64,000 bases of DNA from NCBI GenBank assembly GCA_963618735.1, contig CAVEUM010000003.1:42383-106382 (forward strand). Direction: 5' to 3'. Of the stretch, positions 24,389 to 33,493 are shown piece by piece. Positions within the stretch are counted from its first letter, which is position 1. Each line of letters starts with the position of its first letter. The stretch comes from CAKUFA01 sp963618735 (lineage in GTDB: Bacteria; Bacillota; Clostridia; Christensenellales; Aristaeellaceae). A program made the translations under genes and the position numbers. The notes beneath the pieces are model-generated. The model was not told the DNA's origin, did not search any database, and saw only the letters and a list, made by a program, of their open reading frames with translations.

Positions 24389-25150
24389 TTACAGTCTTTT
24401 TCCAAAGCGACGCTCTCTTCCGCCGTAAGCGGTCAGGGCTTCATCATAATCGCTGACCTTGAAATCCGGCCACAGCACCGTAGGAAAGAGGAATTCCGCA
24501 TATGCGCACTGCCACAGCAGGAAATTGCTCAGCCGCATTTCGCCGCTGGTGCGGATCATCAGGTCCACATCCCCCTGACCCTTGGTGTACAGGTGCTGCG
24601 ATAGCATCGCTTCATCAATGTCCTCAGGCCTGATTGCGCCCGATGCAACCTCTTCGGCCATCTGCCGTGCCGCACGGGTCAGCTCCGCCCGTCCGCCATA
24701 ATTGACCGCAATATTGAGATTCAGTCCTGTATTGTCTGCCGTGCGGCGCTCCGCCTCGATGAGTGCTTCCCGCTGCTTTTCCGGCAGTCTGCCCTTGTCC
24801 CCCAGGATCAGAATATGCACGTTTTTCTCGTCAAGCTCGTCAATTTCTGAAGCAAAGAAGTCCAGGATCAACTGCATCAGTGCCCCGACTTCCTCAGGGG
24901 AACGGTTCCAGTTTTCCGTGGAAAAAGCATAGATGCTCAGCGACTTAATGCCCAAATCATCCGTGTGGCGAATCACCTCGCGAAGGGTTTCCACCCCCTG
25001 CCGATGACCCATGGCCACATTCAGCCGATGCTTCTTTGCCCAGCGGCCGTTACCATCCATAATAATGGCCACATGCTTCGGCAGCTTGGTAAAATCCGCC
25101 GCTGTTTTGGCCGCATGCTTCGCGTGCATCTTCCCGCTGAACAGTCCCAT
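24389..25150 (-). CDS. uppS: Isoprenyl transferase (undecaprenyl diphosphate synthase)
   Basis: This 253-residue enzyme extends farnesyl diphosphate to the C55 lipid carrier for peptidoglycan. Family motifs are HVAIIMDGNGRWAKK (catalytic Asp, substrate loop), GHRQGVETLREVI, LSIYAFSTENWNRS, LNIAVNYGGRAEL and DLMIRTSGEMRLSNFLLWQCAYAE. A 25-residue Lys/Ala-rich N-terminal segment precedes the domain. ATG 25150 follows a GGTGGAG ribosome site; an upstream in-frame ATG has none. It is placed between the 70-residue gene and cdsA. Confidence 0.97.
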   Translation of the reverse strand: MGLFSGKMHAKHAAKTAADFTKLPKHVAIIMDGNGRWAKKHRLNVAMGHRQGVETLREVIRHTDDLGIKSLSIYAFSTENWNRSPEEVGALMQLILDFFASEIDELDEKNVHILILGDKGRLPEKQREALIEAERRTADNTGLNLNIAVNYGGRAELTRAARQMAEEVASGAIRPEDIDEAMLSQHLYTKGQGDVDLMIRTSGEMRLSNFLLWQCAYAEFLFPTVLWPDFKVSDYDEALTAYGGRERRFGKRL

Positions 25151-25231
25151 CGCTTCTCCACCTTTCCATAAACAGCAAATGCGCAAGCCCCGGGAGGGAG
25201 CCCGCGCATCTGCGATGAGACGGTAGCCGCC

Positions 25232-25444
25232 TCACTCCTGTGACGTCGTATTCCGCATCGGCACATCAAGGAACGTGCACACGGTCAGCTGATGATCCCG
25301 CACACGCACCACGCGCCGAATGCCTTGCTCCCGTTGAGCCTTAGGCGCAGAGGAATCAAGGATTTCAATCTCGGTTTCTCCTGCATGTCGGAGGACGTCC
25401 AACGCGTCTTCCAGCCGCATGCCAAGCACTTCCGTATGGATCAA
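25232..25444 (-). CDS. Small protein of unknown function between frr and uppS
   Basis: This is a 70-residue protein. The start is a TTG that overlaps the frr stop as TTGA, so it is likely translated by coupling; a downstream in-frame ATG (eight codons later) is an alternative. It begins with a stretch (VLGMRLEDALDVLRHAGETEIEIL) that resembles the first strand and helix of a PASTA-like unit. A basic middle (KAQREQGIRRVVRVRD) and a short C-terminal strand follow. No membrane helix is present. The position within a strongly conserved operon suggests a real gene, but I do not recognise a named family. Confidence 0.7.
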   Translation of the reverse strand: MIHTEVLGMRLEDALDVLRHAGETEIEILDSSAPKAQREQGIRRVVRVRDHQLTVCTFLDVPMRNTTSQE

Positions 25445-25995
25445 ATCTCCATGATCTCCTTTTCCTTGGCGGCGTAGATGGCGTCCACTTCCTTGATCGC
25501 CTTGTCGGTGATCTTCTGCATGTCGTCCTCGCCCTTGCGCTGGTCGTCTTCCGTGATGGCGCTATCCTTCTTCAGCTTCTTAATCTGCTCGATAGCGTCG
25601 CGGCGAATGGAGCGGATGGCCACCTTGGCTTCTTCAGCTTCCTTACGGGCGACCTTGGTCAGCTCCTTGCGGCGCTCCTCGTTCAATTCAGGGAAAATCA
25701 GGCGAATGATCTTGCCGTCGTTGGAGGGATTCAGACCCAGATCGCTCTTCTGGATGGCCTTCTCAATGGCAGGAATCAGCTTGCTTTCCCAGGGGCTGAT
25801 GGTCAGCATACGAGGTTCGGGAGATGCAATGTTGCCCACCTGGTTGAGGGGAGTCGGCGTTCCGTAGTAGTCCACCGTGATGCGATCCAGCAGCTGGGGG
25901 TTTGCACGGCCTGCGCGCAGAGCCTGCATGTTGCGCTGGTATACCTCGCAGGACTTGTTCATCTTTTCCTTGGCATTGTCCAACACAGTCTTCAT
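25441..25995 (-). CDS. frr: Ribosome recycling factor
   Basis: This 184-residue protein is of exact family length. With EF-G it splits post-termination ribosomes. It begins MKTVLDNAKEKMNKSCEVYQRNMQALRAGRANPQLLDRITVDYYGTPTPLN, here cited only as the family pattern around RAGRANP and YYGTPTPLNQV. Domain I's three-helix bundle ends with TVIT-like helices (EIMEI terminus). AGGAGG is 8 nt before the ATG. It is between pyrH (95-nt gap) and the coupled 70-residue gene. Confidence 0.97.
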   Translation of the reverse strand: MKTVLDNAKEKMNKSCEVYQRNMQALRAGRANPQLLDRITVDYYGTPTPLNQVGNIASPEPRMLTISPWESKLIPAIEKAIQKSDLGLNPSNDGKIIRLIFPELNEERRKELTKVARKEAEEAKVAIRSIRRDAIEQIKKLKKDSAITEDDQRKGEDDMQKITDKAIKEVDAIYAAKEKEIMEI

Positions 25996-26089
25996 AGCAT
26001 TGCCTCCTGTATCAAAGGATCTTTTATCTTATTGTAATCGTTTTTGGGCATTCTTGCAAGCCCCGCCGCAAGTCTTTCGTATGCGGAAC

Positions 26090-26800
26090 TTAAGGATGCA
26101 CATAGGTGCCCATGTCGTTGCCTTCCAGCACAGAAATCAGGTTCTCAGGCACATCCAGGCCAAAGACGCGCACCATGGGCACATTGTTTTCTGCGCACAG
26201 GGCAAAAGCGGAAGCATCCATCACCTTCAGACCCTTTGCCAGAGCTTCCTTATAGGTGATGTCCTTGATGAGCACAGCCGTAGGATCCTTATGAGGATCA
26301 GCGGTATACACACCGTCGATATTCTTCGCCATGAGGATGGCGTCCACCTGCATCTCAATGGCGCGAAGTGCCACGGCCGTGTCGGTGGAGAAGAAAGGAT
26401 TGCCGCTGCCGGCTGCGAACAGAACCACACGGCCTTCGCTCAGGTGACGGCGAGCCTGCATGGCGTTGAAGGGCTCCGCAAAGCGATTCATATCCACTGC
26501 GGACTGCACCACAGCATCCACGCCGGCCTGACGGAGAGCATCCGCCACGCAAAGGCAGTTGATCACCGTACCCAGCATGCCCATCTGGTCAGCCGTCACC
26601 GCATCCATATTTGCCGCAGGACCCTGGCGTCCGCGCCAGATGTTTCCTGCACCGATCACGATGCCGATTTCCGTGCCCATGTCATGCATTTTGCGAATGA
26701 CATCTGCCACGCGGCGAACCTTCTCAAAATCAAACAGATCATTTCCGCTCTTCAGGGCCTCACCGCTCAGCTTGAGCAGTACGCGCTTATATGCTGCCAT
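26090..26800 (-). CDS. pyrH: UMP kinase
   Basis: This 236-residue enzyme phosphorylates UMP in pyrimidine nucleotide synthesis. Motifs are KRVLLKLSGEAL at the start, GIVIGAGNIWRGR, DQMGMLGTVINCL, FFSTDTAVALRAIEM and ILMAKNIDGVYTADP. All are typical of bacterial PyrH, an amino-acid-kinase fold hexamer. ATG 26800 is chosen because GAGGAGG lies 7-8 nt upstream; the longer frame runs into the preceding terminator. Expression is partly separated from rpsB-tsf by that terminator. Confidence 0.96.
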   Translation of the reverse strand: MAAYKRVLLKLSGEALKSGNDLFDFEKVRRVADVIRKMHDMGTEIGIVIGAGNIWRGRQGPAANMDAVTADQMGMLGTVINCLCVADALRQAGVDAVVQSAVDMNRFAEPFNAMQARRHLSEGRVVLFAAGSGNPFFSTDTAVALRAIEMQVDAILMAKNIDGVYTADPHKDPTAVLIKDITYKEALAKGLKVMDASAFALCAENNVPMVRVFGLDVPENLISVLEGNDMGTYVHP

Positions 26801-26830
26801 TTGCGCAGCCTCCTCTTTCTTGGATTCCTC

Positions 26831-26867
26831 AAAAAAGGGGAACCGCATGCTTGATGCAGTTCCCCTC
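26831..26867 (-). terminator. Terminator/attenuator between tsf and pyrH
   Basis: On the minus strand, GGGGAACTGCAT and ATGCGGTTCCCC form a near-perfect stem followed by six T, 15 nt after the tsf stop. It would lower transcription of pyrH and the lipid genes relative to the two ribosome-related genes. Confidence 0.85.
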
Positions 26868-26881
26868 CAAAGTGCTTTTGA

Positions 26882-27808
26882 TTAAGCCTTCTTCATCTGT
26901 GCGGCAATTTCTTCAGCGAAATTGTCCTGACGCTTTTCGATGCCTTCGCCGCGCTCATAGCGAGTGAAGCGGACAACATCCACAGAAGCGCCGGCAGCCT
27001 TGGCGATTTCACCCATCAGGCCCTTAATGGACTTGTCGGGATCCTTCACGAAGGCCTGGTCAAGCAGGCACACTTCCTTGTAGTACTTCTCGATACGGCC
27101 TTCCACCATGCGCTCGACGATCTTCTCGGGCTTGCCCTCGTTGATAGCCTGTGCACGGAGGATTTCCTTTTCCTTTTCCAGCTTGGAAGCGTCCACTTCC
27201 TCGCGGCGAACAGCCTCAGGACGAGCTGCAGCGATCTGCAGAGCCAGATCATGTGCAAAGGTCTTCACTTCAGCGTTCTCGGGCTTGTCGGTAGCCACCT
27301 CAACGATGACGCCCACAGAGCCGCCCAGGTGGATGTAGGTAGACACGGTGCCGGTGGTCTCATAACGAGTGAAGCGGCGGATGCTGATCTTCTCGCCGAT
27401 GGCGACAGTAGCTTCGCTCACCAGGTCGGAGATGGTCTTGCTCTCGTCGTCCACGAACTTCTGAGCCAGCAGAGCATCAACATCAGCGGGGTTTGCCACA
27501 GCAATGTGCTTAGCCACATTGTTGCAGAAAGCCAGGAAGTTGTCCGTGCGGGCAACGAAGTCGGTCTCGCAGTTGATCTCAACGATCACGCCCACGGAAC
27601 CGTTCTCATTGGTGTACTGAGCCACAACGCCCTCAGCGGCAATACGGCTTGCCTTCTTAGCGGCCTGGGACAGTCCCTTTTCACGGAGCCATTCGATGGC
27701 CTTGTCCATATCGCCTTCGCTCTCGACGAGGGCCTTCTTGCAGTCCATCATGCCAGCGCTGGTGCGCTCGCGCAGTTCCTTAACCATAGCAGAGGTAATA
27801 GCTGCCAT
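26882..27808 (-). CDS. tsf: Elongation factor Ts
   Basis: This 308-residue factor recycles EF-Tu from GDP to GTP. The N-terminal UBA-like domain shows MVKELRERTSAGMMDCKKALVE and the core shows INCETDFVARTDNFLAF, the signature that contacts EF-Tu. The C-terminal part contains KIVERMVEGRIEKYYKEVCLLDQAFVKD. Length is normal. It lies directly downstream of rpsB (42-nt gap) and is closed by a strong terminator. Confidence 0.97.
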   Translation of the reverse strand: MAAITSAMVKELRERTSAGMMDCKKALVESEGDMDKAIEWLREKGLSQAAKKASRIAAEGVVAQYTNENGSVGVIVEINCETDFVARTDNFLAFCNNVAKHIAVANPADVDALLAQKFVDDESKTISDLVSEATVAIGEKISIRRFTRYETTGTVSTYIHLGGSVGVIVEVATDKPENAEVKTFAHDLALQIAAARPEAVRREEVDASKLEKEKEILRAQAINEGKPEKIVERMVEGRIEKYYKEVCLLDQAFVKDPDKSIKGLMGEIAKAAGASVDVVRFTRYERGEGIEKRQDNFAEEIAAQMKKA

Positions 27809-27850
27809 TGGATCTCACCCTTTCTTCTTATTTACTTATCAGGAATGGGC

Positions 27851-28591
<741 letters not shown>

Positions 28592-28617
28592 TTGAGTTTC
28601 CTCCTTGTTTTTCCACC

Positions 28618-28719
28618 CTCTGCTCATGTGCGACTGACCACTGCATTCACAGCACAAGCACTCGCAGAGCAAAGGTGCGTAATCGTGTAGATTATAGCAT
28701 AGCCAATGCAAAAGTGCAA
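28618..28719 (-). promoter_or_regulatory. rpsB promoter and leader hairpin
   Basis: On the minus strand, TTGCAC (28714-28719) and TATAAT (28691-28696) are 17 bp apart. The roughly 95-nt leader can close a stem CTCTGC/GCAGAG (28618-28623 with 28664-28669). Ribosomal operons often self-regulate through such leaders; that is inference here. Confidence 0.75.
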
Positions 28720-28761
28720 GGGTTATTGCGCGGAAATTTCAGGGAATCCTCTGCCTTTATG

Positions 28762-28807
28762 CAAAAAAGCACGCACTTCTTCAGCCATCGCTTCATGAAG
28801 TGCGTGC
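28762..28807 (-). terminator. Terminator after the DUF6440-like gene
   Basis: On the minus strand, GCACGCACTTC and GAAGTGCGTGC form an 11-bp stem followed by six T, 6 nt after the stop codon. Confidence 0.9.
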
Positions 28808-28813
28808 AGTGCT

Positions 28814-29014
28814 TTATGCTTCCGTATCCGAGGTGACGTTTTCCACGGGGGTCACCACAGGCTTGCCGTCCTGACCAAGGAGCACGGTCATGCCGCCGCT
28901 ATGGCCATCCTGGTGAAAAATGTAGTTCACACCGGTTTCCGTGTCAACAAAGATCTTCATGCATGTCAGCACGCCTTGAGAATACGTCTCGACAAAGCGT
29001 TCCTTCTTTTTCAT
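28814..29014 (-). CDS. Small DUF6440-like protein
   Basis: This 66-residue protein starts MKKKERFVETYSQGVLTCMKI and continues FVDTETGVNYIFHQDGHSGGMTVLLGQDGKPV. I recognise this as the DUF6440 pattern, of unknown function. An upstream ATG at 29035 overlaps the previous stop as ATGA; ATG 29014 has a weak GGGAAG site. Either start is possible. It ends the coaE-transglycosylase-binding protein operon and is closed by a strong terminator. No membrane helix or signal peptide is visible. Confidence 0.65.
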   Translation of the reverse strand: MKKKERFVETYSQGVLTCMKIFVDTETGVNYIFHQDGHSGGMTVLLGQDGKPVVTPVENVTSDTEA

Positions 29015-29031
29015 GTTTGTTTCACTTCCCG

Positions 29032-30621
29032 TCATTGATGGAAAGTCTCAATGCCCCGCAGCAGCTCCAACTCGCGCACATCGCGGGCAGTGGTGTACAT
29101 TTTTCTCGTCAGCACTGCGCCCTCCCGATAGTACAGGCAAATGAAGGGACAATCCTCTGCAAACTGCTGCTGAATCTTCATCAGAACCTCCTGATACCCC
29201 GTTTGGGTCGTCTGCGTGCGCAATTCGCTGCACAGCTCGTTCATGGAGGCGCTATTGTAGCGGCAGTAGTTGCCCGTGTTCGATTTCATCAGCAGAAAAC
29301 CAGGGTCCGGGCACACGTCCATGGCGTAGGATACCAGTGCCAGGTCAAAGGAACCCGCGCTGAGCTTGCTGGACATATCCGACATGGTCATGGTCGTCAC
29401 CACGCACTCGATGCCCACCTCTGCCAGCCAGTCCGAGATGGTGTTGGCCACGGATACGCGCACATCGTTGTCCGGCTCTTCGTATAGATACAGCCGCAGA
29501 TGCAGCCGATAGTTGCCCGAGCCGTCATCCTTCGGCTTATCCCGAACCCCATCGCCGTCCAAATCTGTCCAGCCGGCTTCCTCCAGCAAGCGCTTTGCTT
29601 CCTCCACATCGGTTGTGAAGTAGGAGGTCAGGCTGTCATTGTACATCCACGTGCCGGAAATCATGGGCGTATCTGTTCGCGTGACCATGCCCATGTATGC
29701 GGAGCTGGCCAGCTTATCCGCATCCACCACGTAGCGGATGGCCTTGCGCACATTCACATCATCCAAAGGTGATGAGGAATGATTCATGAGCAGCGTCTCC
29801 AGCTGATTGGTTCTGTAATCCAGCGTTATGTTGCTCGTGCCGGATTTGTACTGGCTGGCGGCGGTCAGTCTGGTGAAAATAGCATCCACGCGGGCGTACT
29901 CGTAGTTTTCCAGCACTTCCTTCGCGGTAGACGCGCAGGTGAAAATAATCTGCTTCACCTGAGGCCTTGCCTGCCACCAGTATTCATTGACATCCAGCCA
30001 GATGGAATTTCCCGCGTCAAAGCCGGAAATGTAGTAAGGGCCTGTGCCCAGCGGAGAATCCGCATCTACCTCGCTTGCTTTAAGCACAGGGAAGGTCATG
30101 GCATACAAAAGGCCGTAATACTTTCTGGACGCTTTCACCACCACGGTGGTATCATTGGTCGCGCTGATGCTCTTCACGAAATACTTCAAATTCTGATAGT
30201 AGCCTTTATCGCTGGAGGCATCATCGTTGGCGCGGTTAAGAATATACTGCGCCGTTGCCACCACATCACTGGCGGTCAGCTTGGTTCCGTCCGAAAAATA
30301 CACGTCATCCCGCAGATGAAAGGTCCAGGTTTTGCCGTTGCCGGTTTCTTCCCAGCTTTCTGCCAGGCAAGGCTGCGGCAGATAGTCATCATCAATGGTA
30401 ATCAGGCTGTCGTATACCATGTCATAAACGCTTACAATATCCCGTTCCTTAGGATCCAACGGGCGAATCTGCATCGTCTTGGTGGACTGAATGCCAACCG
30501 TCAGGCTCTCCCCTACGTTGGTGGTCGCCGCTTCAGCGGCTGGCAGTGTCCACACTGTCAGGCACAGCGTCATCATCAGCAGCAGTATCCGTCGTATAAT
30601 AGAGGGCTTCATAAACACCAT
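29032..30621 (-). CDS. Family 5 extracellular solute-binding protein (peptide ABC type)
   Basis: This 529-residue protein has a signal peptide (MKPSIIRRILLLMMTLCLT..., cut near AEAA) and no lipobox cysteine. It has the DppA/OppA fold signatures: PLDPKERDIVSVYDMVYDSL, CLAESWEETGNGKTWTFHLRDDVYFSDG-type pattern near residue 90, and a C-terminal lobe with FDLALVSYAMDVCPDPGF. It should bind oligopeptides or related solutes outside the membrane. No matching permease or ATPase is nearby, so it may serve a distant transporter or act in sensing. Its first 80-90 bases overlap, in another frame, the end of the transglycosylase gene. ATG 30621 or 30612 may start it. Confidence 0.85.
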   Translation of the reverse strand: MVFMKPSIIRRILLLMMTLCLTVWTLPAAEAATTNVGESLTVGIQSTKTMQIRPLDPKERDIVSVYDMVYDSLITIDDDYLPQPCLAESWEETGNGKTWTFHLRDDVYFSDGTKLTASDVVATAQYILNRANDDASSDKGYYQNLKYFVKSISATNDTTVVVKASRKYYGLLYAMTFPVLKASEVDADSPLGTGPYYISGFDAGNSIWLDVNEYWWQARPQVKQIIFTCASTAKEVLENYEYARVDAIFTRLTAASQYKSGTSNITLDYRTNQLETLLMNHSSSPLDDVNVRKAIRYVVDADKLASSAYMGMVTRTDTPMISGTWMYNDSLTSYFTTDVEEAKRLLEEAGWTDLDGDGVRDKPKDDGSGNYRLHLRLYLYEEPDNDVRVSVANTISDWLAEVGIECVVTTMTMSDMSSKLSAGSFDLALVSYAMDVCPDPGFLLMKSNTGNYCRYNSASMNELCSELRTQTTQTGYQEVLMKIQQQFAEDCPFICLYYREGAVLTRKMYTTARDVRELELLRGIETFHQ

Positions 30622-31585
30622 AAGCTTTCGTCACTCTCCCCGCATAGCGCTTGGTCGGTCCGTCAATCATATTTTCCAGCTTAATGGTGACCCCGTCTTC
30701 CGACATGCTGGGGTCACTCAGCCACCCTGTTACCTCTCCCTGTCCTGCATGATAAGCGGCAGAAACAAGAATCGGGTCGCCATGGAACATCTTGGACAGA
30801 TAGCCCAGATACCAGGTGCCGTACCTGATGTTGGTTTCCGCTTCATACAGCTGATCCACATAATAGTTGCTGTCCTTCAGTTTGCCGGCGATCCACTCCG
30901 CCGTGTCAGGCATGAGCTGCATCAGTCCCCGCGCGCCCACAGAGGATTCCGCATCCGTGCGGTAGGAGCTTTCGTTGAGGATAATCGCCTCCACAAAGGC
31001 AGGCTGAAGGTTGTTCTCCGCGGCATACTGCTCAATGAGATCCTTATAGTAGATGGGATGCGCGTCCACCACCCGTTGATAGGCCGCTTCCCGTTCCTGC
31101 TGACACTGCGTCAGGTACGCCTGCATGAGAGACTGCGCCGTAAAGAGTCCCGCCGACAGAAAGAACATGATCGCCAGCATGGCCACCAGCCAGGTAGGCA
31201 TCTTCTTCCGTGCGCGCTCTTTTTCCCGCACGGAGGCTTTCACCGGACGATCCATTTTCGGCGGCGGCGTTGTTTCCCGAGGTGTTCGTGTCACCTGCGG
31301 CGGACGGTTCTCCGCGATCTCCGTCATAGCTGCGCGGCGGCGGACAGTCGCCTGAGATCCCTGCATGGGACGCTCCTGCACCTGCACCTTTTCCTGCTTT
31401 TCTGCTGATGACGCATCGGATCTTCTGCGATGGTAGGTTGCAGCGGTGGTGGTCGTCACCGTCTTTTCTTCCGCATGGGATGCTTCGGGTGCCTGTGCAG
31501 ATTCTGCAGTCAGTGCCGATTTATCCTCCGTCTTGTATCGATCCGACCGATGGGAAGGTCTTCGCGTTGTGGATGTTTCCGTCAT
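30533..31585 (-). CDS. Membrane-anchored lytic transglycosylase (SLT domain)
   Basis: This is a protein of about 350 residues. A Thr/Arg/Glu-rich cytoplasmic segment of about 125 residues is followed by one membrane helix (about 130-152). The SLT domain then carries FVEAIILNESSYRTDAESSVGARGLMQLMP (split family pattern; the Glu after LN is catalytic) and later AAYHAGQGEVTGWL. It cleaves peptidoglycan with anhydro-sugar formation, outside the membrane. GAGGAG supports ATG 31585; ATG 31603, touching the coaE stop, is an alternative. The last 25-30 codons run into the start of the binding-protein gene in another frame. Confidence 0.88.
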   Translation of the reverse strand: MTETSTTRRPSHRSDRYKTEDKSALTAESAQAPEASHAEEKTVTTTTAATYHRRRSDASSAEKQEKVQVQERPMQGSQATVRRRAAMTEIAENRPPQVTRTPRETTPPPKMDRPVKASVREKERARKKMPTWLVAMLAIMFFLSAGLFTAQSLMQAYLTQCQQEREAAYQRVVDAHPIYYKDLIEQYAAENNLQPAFVEAIILNESSYRTDAESSVGARGLMQLMPDTAEWIAGKLKDSNYYVDQLYEAETNIRYGTWYLGYLSKMFHGDPILVSAAYHAGQGEVTGWLSDPSMSEDGVTIKLENMIDGPTKRYAGRVTKAYGVYEALYYTTDTAADDDAVPDSVDTASR

Positions 31586-31603
31586 TTCTTTCTCCTCGGC
31601 CAT

Positions 31604-32206
31604 TTAGGTATAGGCGGCCATTTCCGCTTCAAACAGTTTCCGCACGATCGCCTGCGTTTCCTCAATCGTGCCGCTGGTATCGATCACCACATCTGCACGG
31701 GCTGCTTTTTCCCTCGTTGGCATCTGGCTGCGGATGCGATCCAGTGCCGCTTCACACGTCATGCCGTCCCGCGCCATTAGACGCCGAATCTGCTCTTCCT
31801 GCGGCAGGGAAACGCACCACACCCGATGGCACAGCCGCTCATACCCGAACTCATACAGCAGGGGCATATCCAGCACGCAAATGCTCGCGCCGCTTTCCCG
31901 TGCCTCATCGATCTTTTTCAGGGTCATCCCGTGAATTAGCGGCTGCATCAGCGCATCCAGCTTTTCTTTTTCCTCCGGATGCTGAAACACCATCTGCCCC
32001 AGCGCACGCCGATTCAGCGTGCCATCCTGCTGAAAAACGCCGTCACCAAAGGCTTCCCGCAATTTCGGCAGTGCTTCGCCCTGCGGTGCAGTCAGCGCCC
32101 GCGACAGCCGGTCGCCATCCACAATGGCCGCGCCCAGTGCCGACAATGTCAGCGACACGGTACTTTTCCCGCAGGCAATGCCGCCCGTTAAACCAAGGAT
32201 ATGCAT
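31604..32206 (-). CDS. coaE: Dephospho-CoA kinase
   Basis: This 200-residue enzyme performs the last step of coenzyme A synthesis. The P-loop is GLTGGIACGKSTV at residues 5-17. IVDGDRLSRALTAP carries the substrate Asp and is followed by QHPEEKEKLDALMQPLIH. The lid and adenine region is RRLMARDGMTCEAALDRI with DVVIDTSG. GAAGGAACG lies upstream of the ATG. It opens an operon with the transglycosylase; its stop codon touches the next frame. Confidence 0.95.
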   Translation of the reverse strand: MHILGLTGGIACGKSTVSLTLSALGAAIVDGDRLSRALTAPQGEALPKLREAFGDGVFQQDGTLNRRALGQMVFQHPEEKEKLDALMQPLIHGMTLKKIDEARESGASICVLDMPLLYEFGYERLCHRVWCVSLPQEEQIRRLMARDGMTCEAALDRIRSQMPTREKAARADVVIDTSGTIEETQAIVRKLFEAEMAAYT

Positions 32207-32235
32207 GCTTCGTTCCTTCCCCTGTATACAGAACC

Positions 32236-32263
32236 GCCCGGAGAGGCGTTTTCCCCTCCGGGC
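32236..32263. other. Hairpin between telA and coaE
   Basis: GCCCGGAG and CTCCGGGC form an 8-bp stem with a 12-nt loop. No clear T-tract follows on either strand, so it may only partly terminate the xpaC-telA message. Confidence 0.4.
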
Positions 32264-32278
32264 ATGGGAATCATCACC

Positions 32279-33463
32279 TTACAGATTGGTTTGCAGCAGC
32301 TTCTGCTTCAGCTCGGTTTCCATCTGTGCCATGGTCTTTTCGGCTGCGATGCGCTTGGCGCGACCCTCATTCTGGATGTTCACCACTTCATTGATGGTAT
32401 CAATGAGGCTCTGGTTGGTCTGCACAAGGGTATCGATGTCGATAATGCCGCGCTCGGCTTCCTTCGCCGTTTCGATGGTGCCCATCTTCAGCTTTTCAGC
32501 ATTCTTCTTCAGCAACTCGTTGGTCATGTCCGTCACTGCCGTTTGTGCCTTCAGCGCTTCCTGGCTGTGATGCAGACCCAGGGCCAGCACCATCTGGCTC
32601 TTCCACAAGGGAAGGGTGTTGCTCAGGGTAGACTGAATGCGTTCCACCAGCAGGCTGTCGTTGTTCTGCAGCAGACGAATCTGCGGCGCCATCTGCATGG
32701 ATACCTGACGGGTCAGCTTCAGGTCATGGAGCTTCTTTTCAAAGCGGTCGCACTGGGCAGCCAGGTCATTTGCCTGCTGGGCGTCCATAGCATCGCCGGA
32801 CTTCGCAGCTTTCTCCTGTGCTTCCTTCAGTTCGCCCTCGCGGACGCGCTGGAGCTTTTCCTCACCGGCGATAATGTACAGCGTCAGCTGATGGAAATAG
32901 TCGCTGTTCTGGTCATACAGGTGGTCGAACATCGCCACATCCTTCAGCAGCTGCACCTGATAATTTTCCAGGGAGTCCGCGATGCTCTCCACATTGCCGC
33001 TCACCTTGGTGTAGCGAGCCTTCATCTTTTCCACAGAATCTCCCGCTTTGGTGAACAACTTCATAATGCCCTTGGGCTCTTCCGCGTCTGCCTCAAAGCC
33101 CTTCAGCTCCGTCACCAGATTCACCAGCATGTTGCCCACTTCACCCGTATCCTGGGTCTTCACAGCATCCAGGGCGGTATCGGAGAAGTTAGCGATCTTC
33201 TTCTGGGCATCTGCGCCGAAGAGGAGCACGTGGTCGGGATTGGTCACGTCCAGCTTGCCAATGAAATCTTCAATGGCCTTGCGCTCGGCATCGGTCAGCT
33301 GGCTGTCATCCAAACGAGGGGCTACAGCAGGGGCTGCAGGGGCTGCAGGGGCTTCAACGGCAGGTTCCACCGTCTGCTGGATGGATGCGGTCGCGGCAGG
33401 TTCCTCTGCCTTGGGGGTATCAAAGTTCAATGTCAGCTGGGGCATCTGATTGTTTTCGCTCAT
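32279..33463 (-). CDS. TelA-like toxic anion resistance protein
   Basis: This 394-residue soluble, mostly helical protein matches the TelA/KlaA family. After an Ala/Pro/Glu-rich N-terminal 50 residues, the core contains GNVESIADSLENYQVQLLKDV, FHQLTLYIIAGEEKL, QMAPQIRLLQNNDSLLVERIQST and TIETAKEAERGIIDIDTL, all family landmarks. Tellurite and colicin or bacteriocin tolerance are known phenotypes for some members; the normal role is thought to involve the envelope. It is coupled to an xpaC gene 30 nt upstream, the standard pair in Bacillota. GGAGG supports the ATG. Confidence 0.92.
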   Translation of the reverse strand: MSENNQMPQLTLNFDTPKAEEPAATASIQQTVEPAVEAPAAPAAPAVAPRLDDSQLTDAERKAIEDFIGKLDVTNPDHVLLFGADAQKKIANFSDTALDAVKTQDTGEVGNMLVNLVTELKGFEADAEEPKGIMKLFTKAGDSVEKMKARYTKVSGNVESIADSLENYQVQLLKDVAMFDHLYDQNSDYFHQLTLYIIAGEEKLQRVREGELKEAQEKAAKSGDAMDAQQANDLAAQCDRFEKKLHDLKLTRQVSMQMAPQIRLLQNNDSLLVERIQSTLSNTLPLWKSQMVLALGLHHSQEALKAQTAVTDMTNELLKKNAEKLKMGTIETAKEAERGIIDIDTLVQTNQSLIDTINEVVNIQNEGRAKRIAAEKTMAQMETELKQKLLQTNL

Positions 33464-33493
33464 GGTGATCGTTCCTCCTCAGTATGGTTCCTT

